Shown here piece by piece: positions 7,861 through 8,294 of a stretch of 8,294 bases of DNA. This stretch comes from Acidobacteriaceae bacterium (GTDB lineage: Bacteria; Acidobacteriota; Terriglobia; Terriglobales; Acidobacteriaceae), in assembly GCA_003133425.1 (NCBI GenBank), contig PKXI01000189.1:5590-13883 (forward strand). The letters are read 5' to 3'. The notes below the pieces were generated by a model, which saw only the letters and a program-made list of their open reading frames with translations, did no database searches and was not told the origin of the DNA. Each line of letters begins with the position of its first letter. Within the stretch, counting starts at the first letter, position 1. A program made the position numbers and the translations under genes.

Positions 7861-8294
7861 TCATCTCACCGCCAACATGCGCTCCAAGGGCACCAGCGCC
7901 CGCCGCATCACGTCCGCCGACAACTCCACCCGCGGTTCCAGATTCCGCAGGCAGTCGCGCAGCTTCTCCAGCGTATTGAGTTTCATGTACGGGCACTCGC
8001 TGCAATTGCAGTTTTCGTTGGCGACGTAGTAGAACCGCTTCTGGGGCGCCAGCTTCTTCAGCGAGTGATTCACCCCGCTCTCCGTCATCACGATGAACTC
8101 GGCCGCGTCGCTCGCCACGCACCACTCAATCAGCGCCGAAGTGGACCCGATGAAGTCCGCCATCGCCAGCACCGATTCCGGGCATTCCGGATGCGCCACC
8201 ACCTTGGCGCGTGGATGTTCCGCCTTCGCCTCCGCCACCCGCCGCGCCGGGAACGTGGCATGCACGATACAGGTGCCCTGCCAGATCTTCATGT
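7861..8294 (-). CDS. nadA: Quinolinate synthase NadA, partial (N-terminal part beyond right edge)
   Basis: NadA condenses iminoaspartate with dihydroxyacetone phosphate to make quinolinate, the NAD precursor, using a 4Fe-4S cluster. Only the C-terminal 143 or so residues are present; the methionine at 8292 is internal (MKIWQGTCIVH), not the start. Recognisable pieces, numbered from that Met, are the cluster cysteine in GTCIVH (Cys8), AHPECPESVLAMADFIGST (33-51), the TESGVNH segment (70-76), and ENCNCSECPYMKLNTLEKL (93-111). The last contains the CxCxxC group (Cys95, 97, 100) that provides the C-terminal cluster ligand. The stop is 10 bp before moaA, on the same strand. The pair probably forms one transcript whose promoter lies to the right of the window. 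Confidence 0.95.
   Translation of the reverse strand, partial: MKIWQGTCIVHATFPARRVAEAKAEHPRAKVVAHPECPESVLAMADFIGSTSALIEWCVASDAAEFIVMTESGVNHSLKKLAPQKRFYYVANENCNCSECPYMKLNTLEKLRDCLRNLEPRVELSADVMRRALVPLERMLAVR

Overview
The window reads as an ordinary chromosomal housekeeping stretch from a fairly GC-rich bacterium, most likely an acidobacterium (Acidobacteriota, Terriglobia-like). That placement is an inference. It rests on the long GyrB with an [13 protein letters not shown] motif, on a seven-helix membrane protein of a type I associate with that phylum, and on many small signal-peptide proteins with Ala-Ala-Ala-Gln cleavage sites. It has not been checked by any search. I see no tRNA, rRNA, CRISPR array, insertion sequence, integrase or phage gene.

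Layout. (1) Positions 1-994 carry two minus-strand genes: a seven-helix membrane protein that runs off the left edge, and upstream of it a 63-residue secreted peptide. (2) Positions 995-1343 are a divergent intergenic region with an AT-rich core, a perfect 16-bp palindrome, a 21-bp dyad, an 11-bp direct repeat and a short leader hairpin. It lies between the secreted-peptide gene and gyrB. (3) Positions 1344-3956 are gyrB, complete. (4) Positions 4099-5536 hold a secreted cupin and a D-2-hydroxyacid dehydrogenase, both on the plus strand and 46 bp apart. (5) Positions 5537-5695 are a convergent junction with two hairpins, one flanked by near-identical 11-bp repeats. (6) Positions 5696-8294 are a minus-strand series read from right to left: nadA (5' end outside the window), moaA 10 bp downstream, then a GAF-GGDEF diguanylate cyclase after a 127-bp gap.

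How the genes relate. GyrB is the ATPase and TOPRIM subunit of DNA gyrase; no gyrA, dnaA or recF is visible beside it. NadA (quinolinate for NAD) and MoaA (first step of molybdenum cofactor synthesis) are both 4Fe-4S enzymes and are probably cotranscribed. The dehydrogenase probably uses NADP rather than NAD, judging by its basic residues at the end of the second Rossmann strand. The GAF-GGDEF protein has intact catalytic and inhibitory motifs and should make cyclic di-GMP.

Nothing here makes a convincing case for a new multi-gene system. The points most worth a second look are the regulatory-looking DNA ahead of gyrB, the truncated membrane protein and secreted peptide on the left, the cupin's non-canonical metal site, and the repeat-flanked hairpin at the convergent junction.
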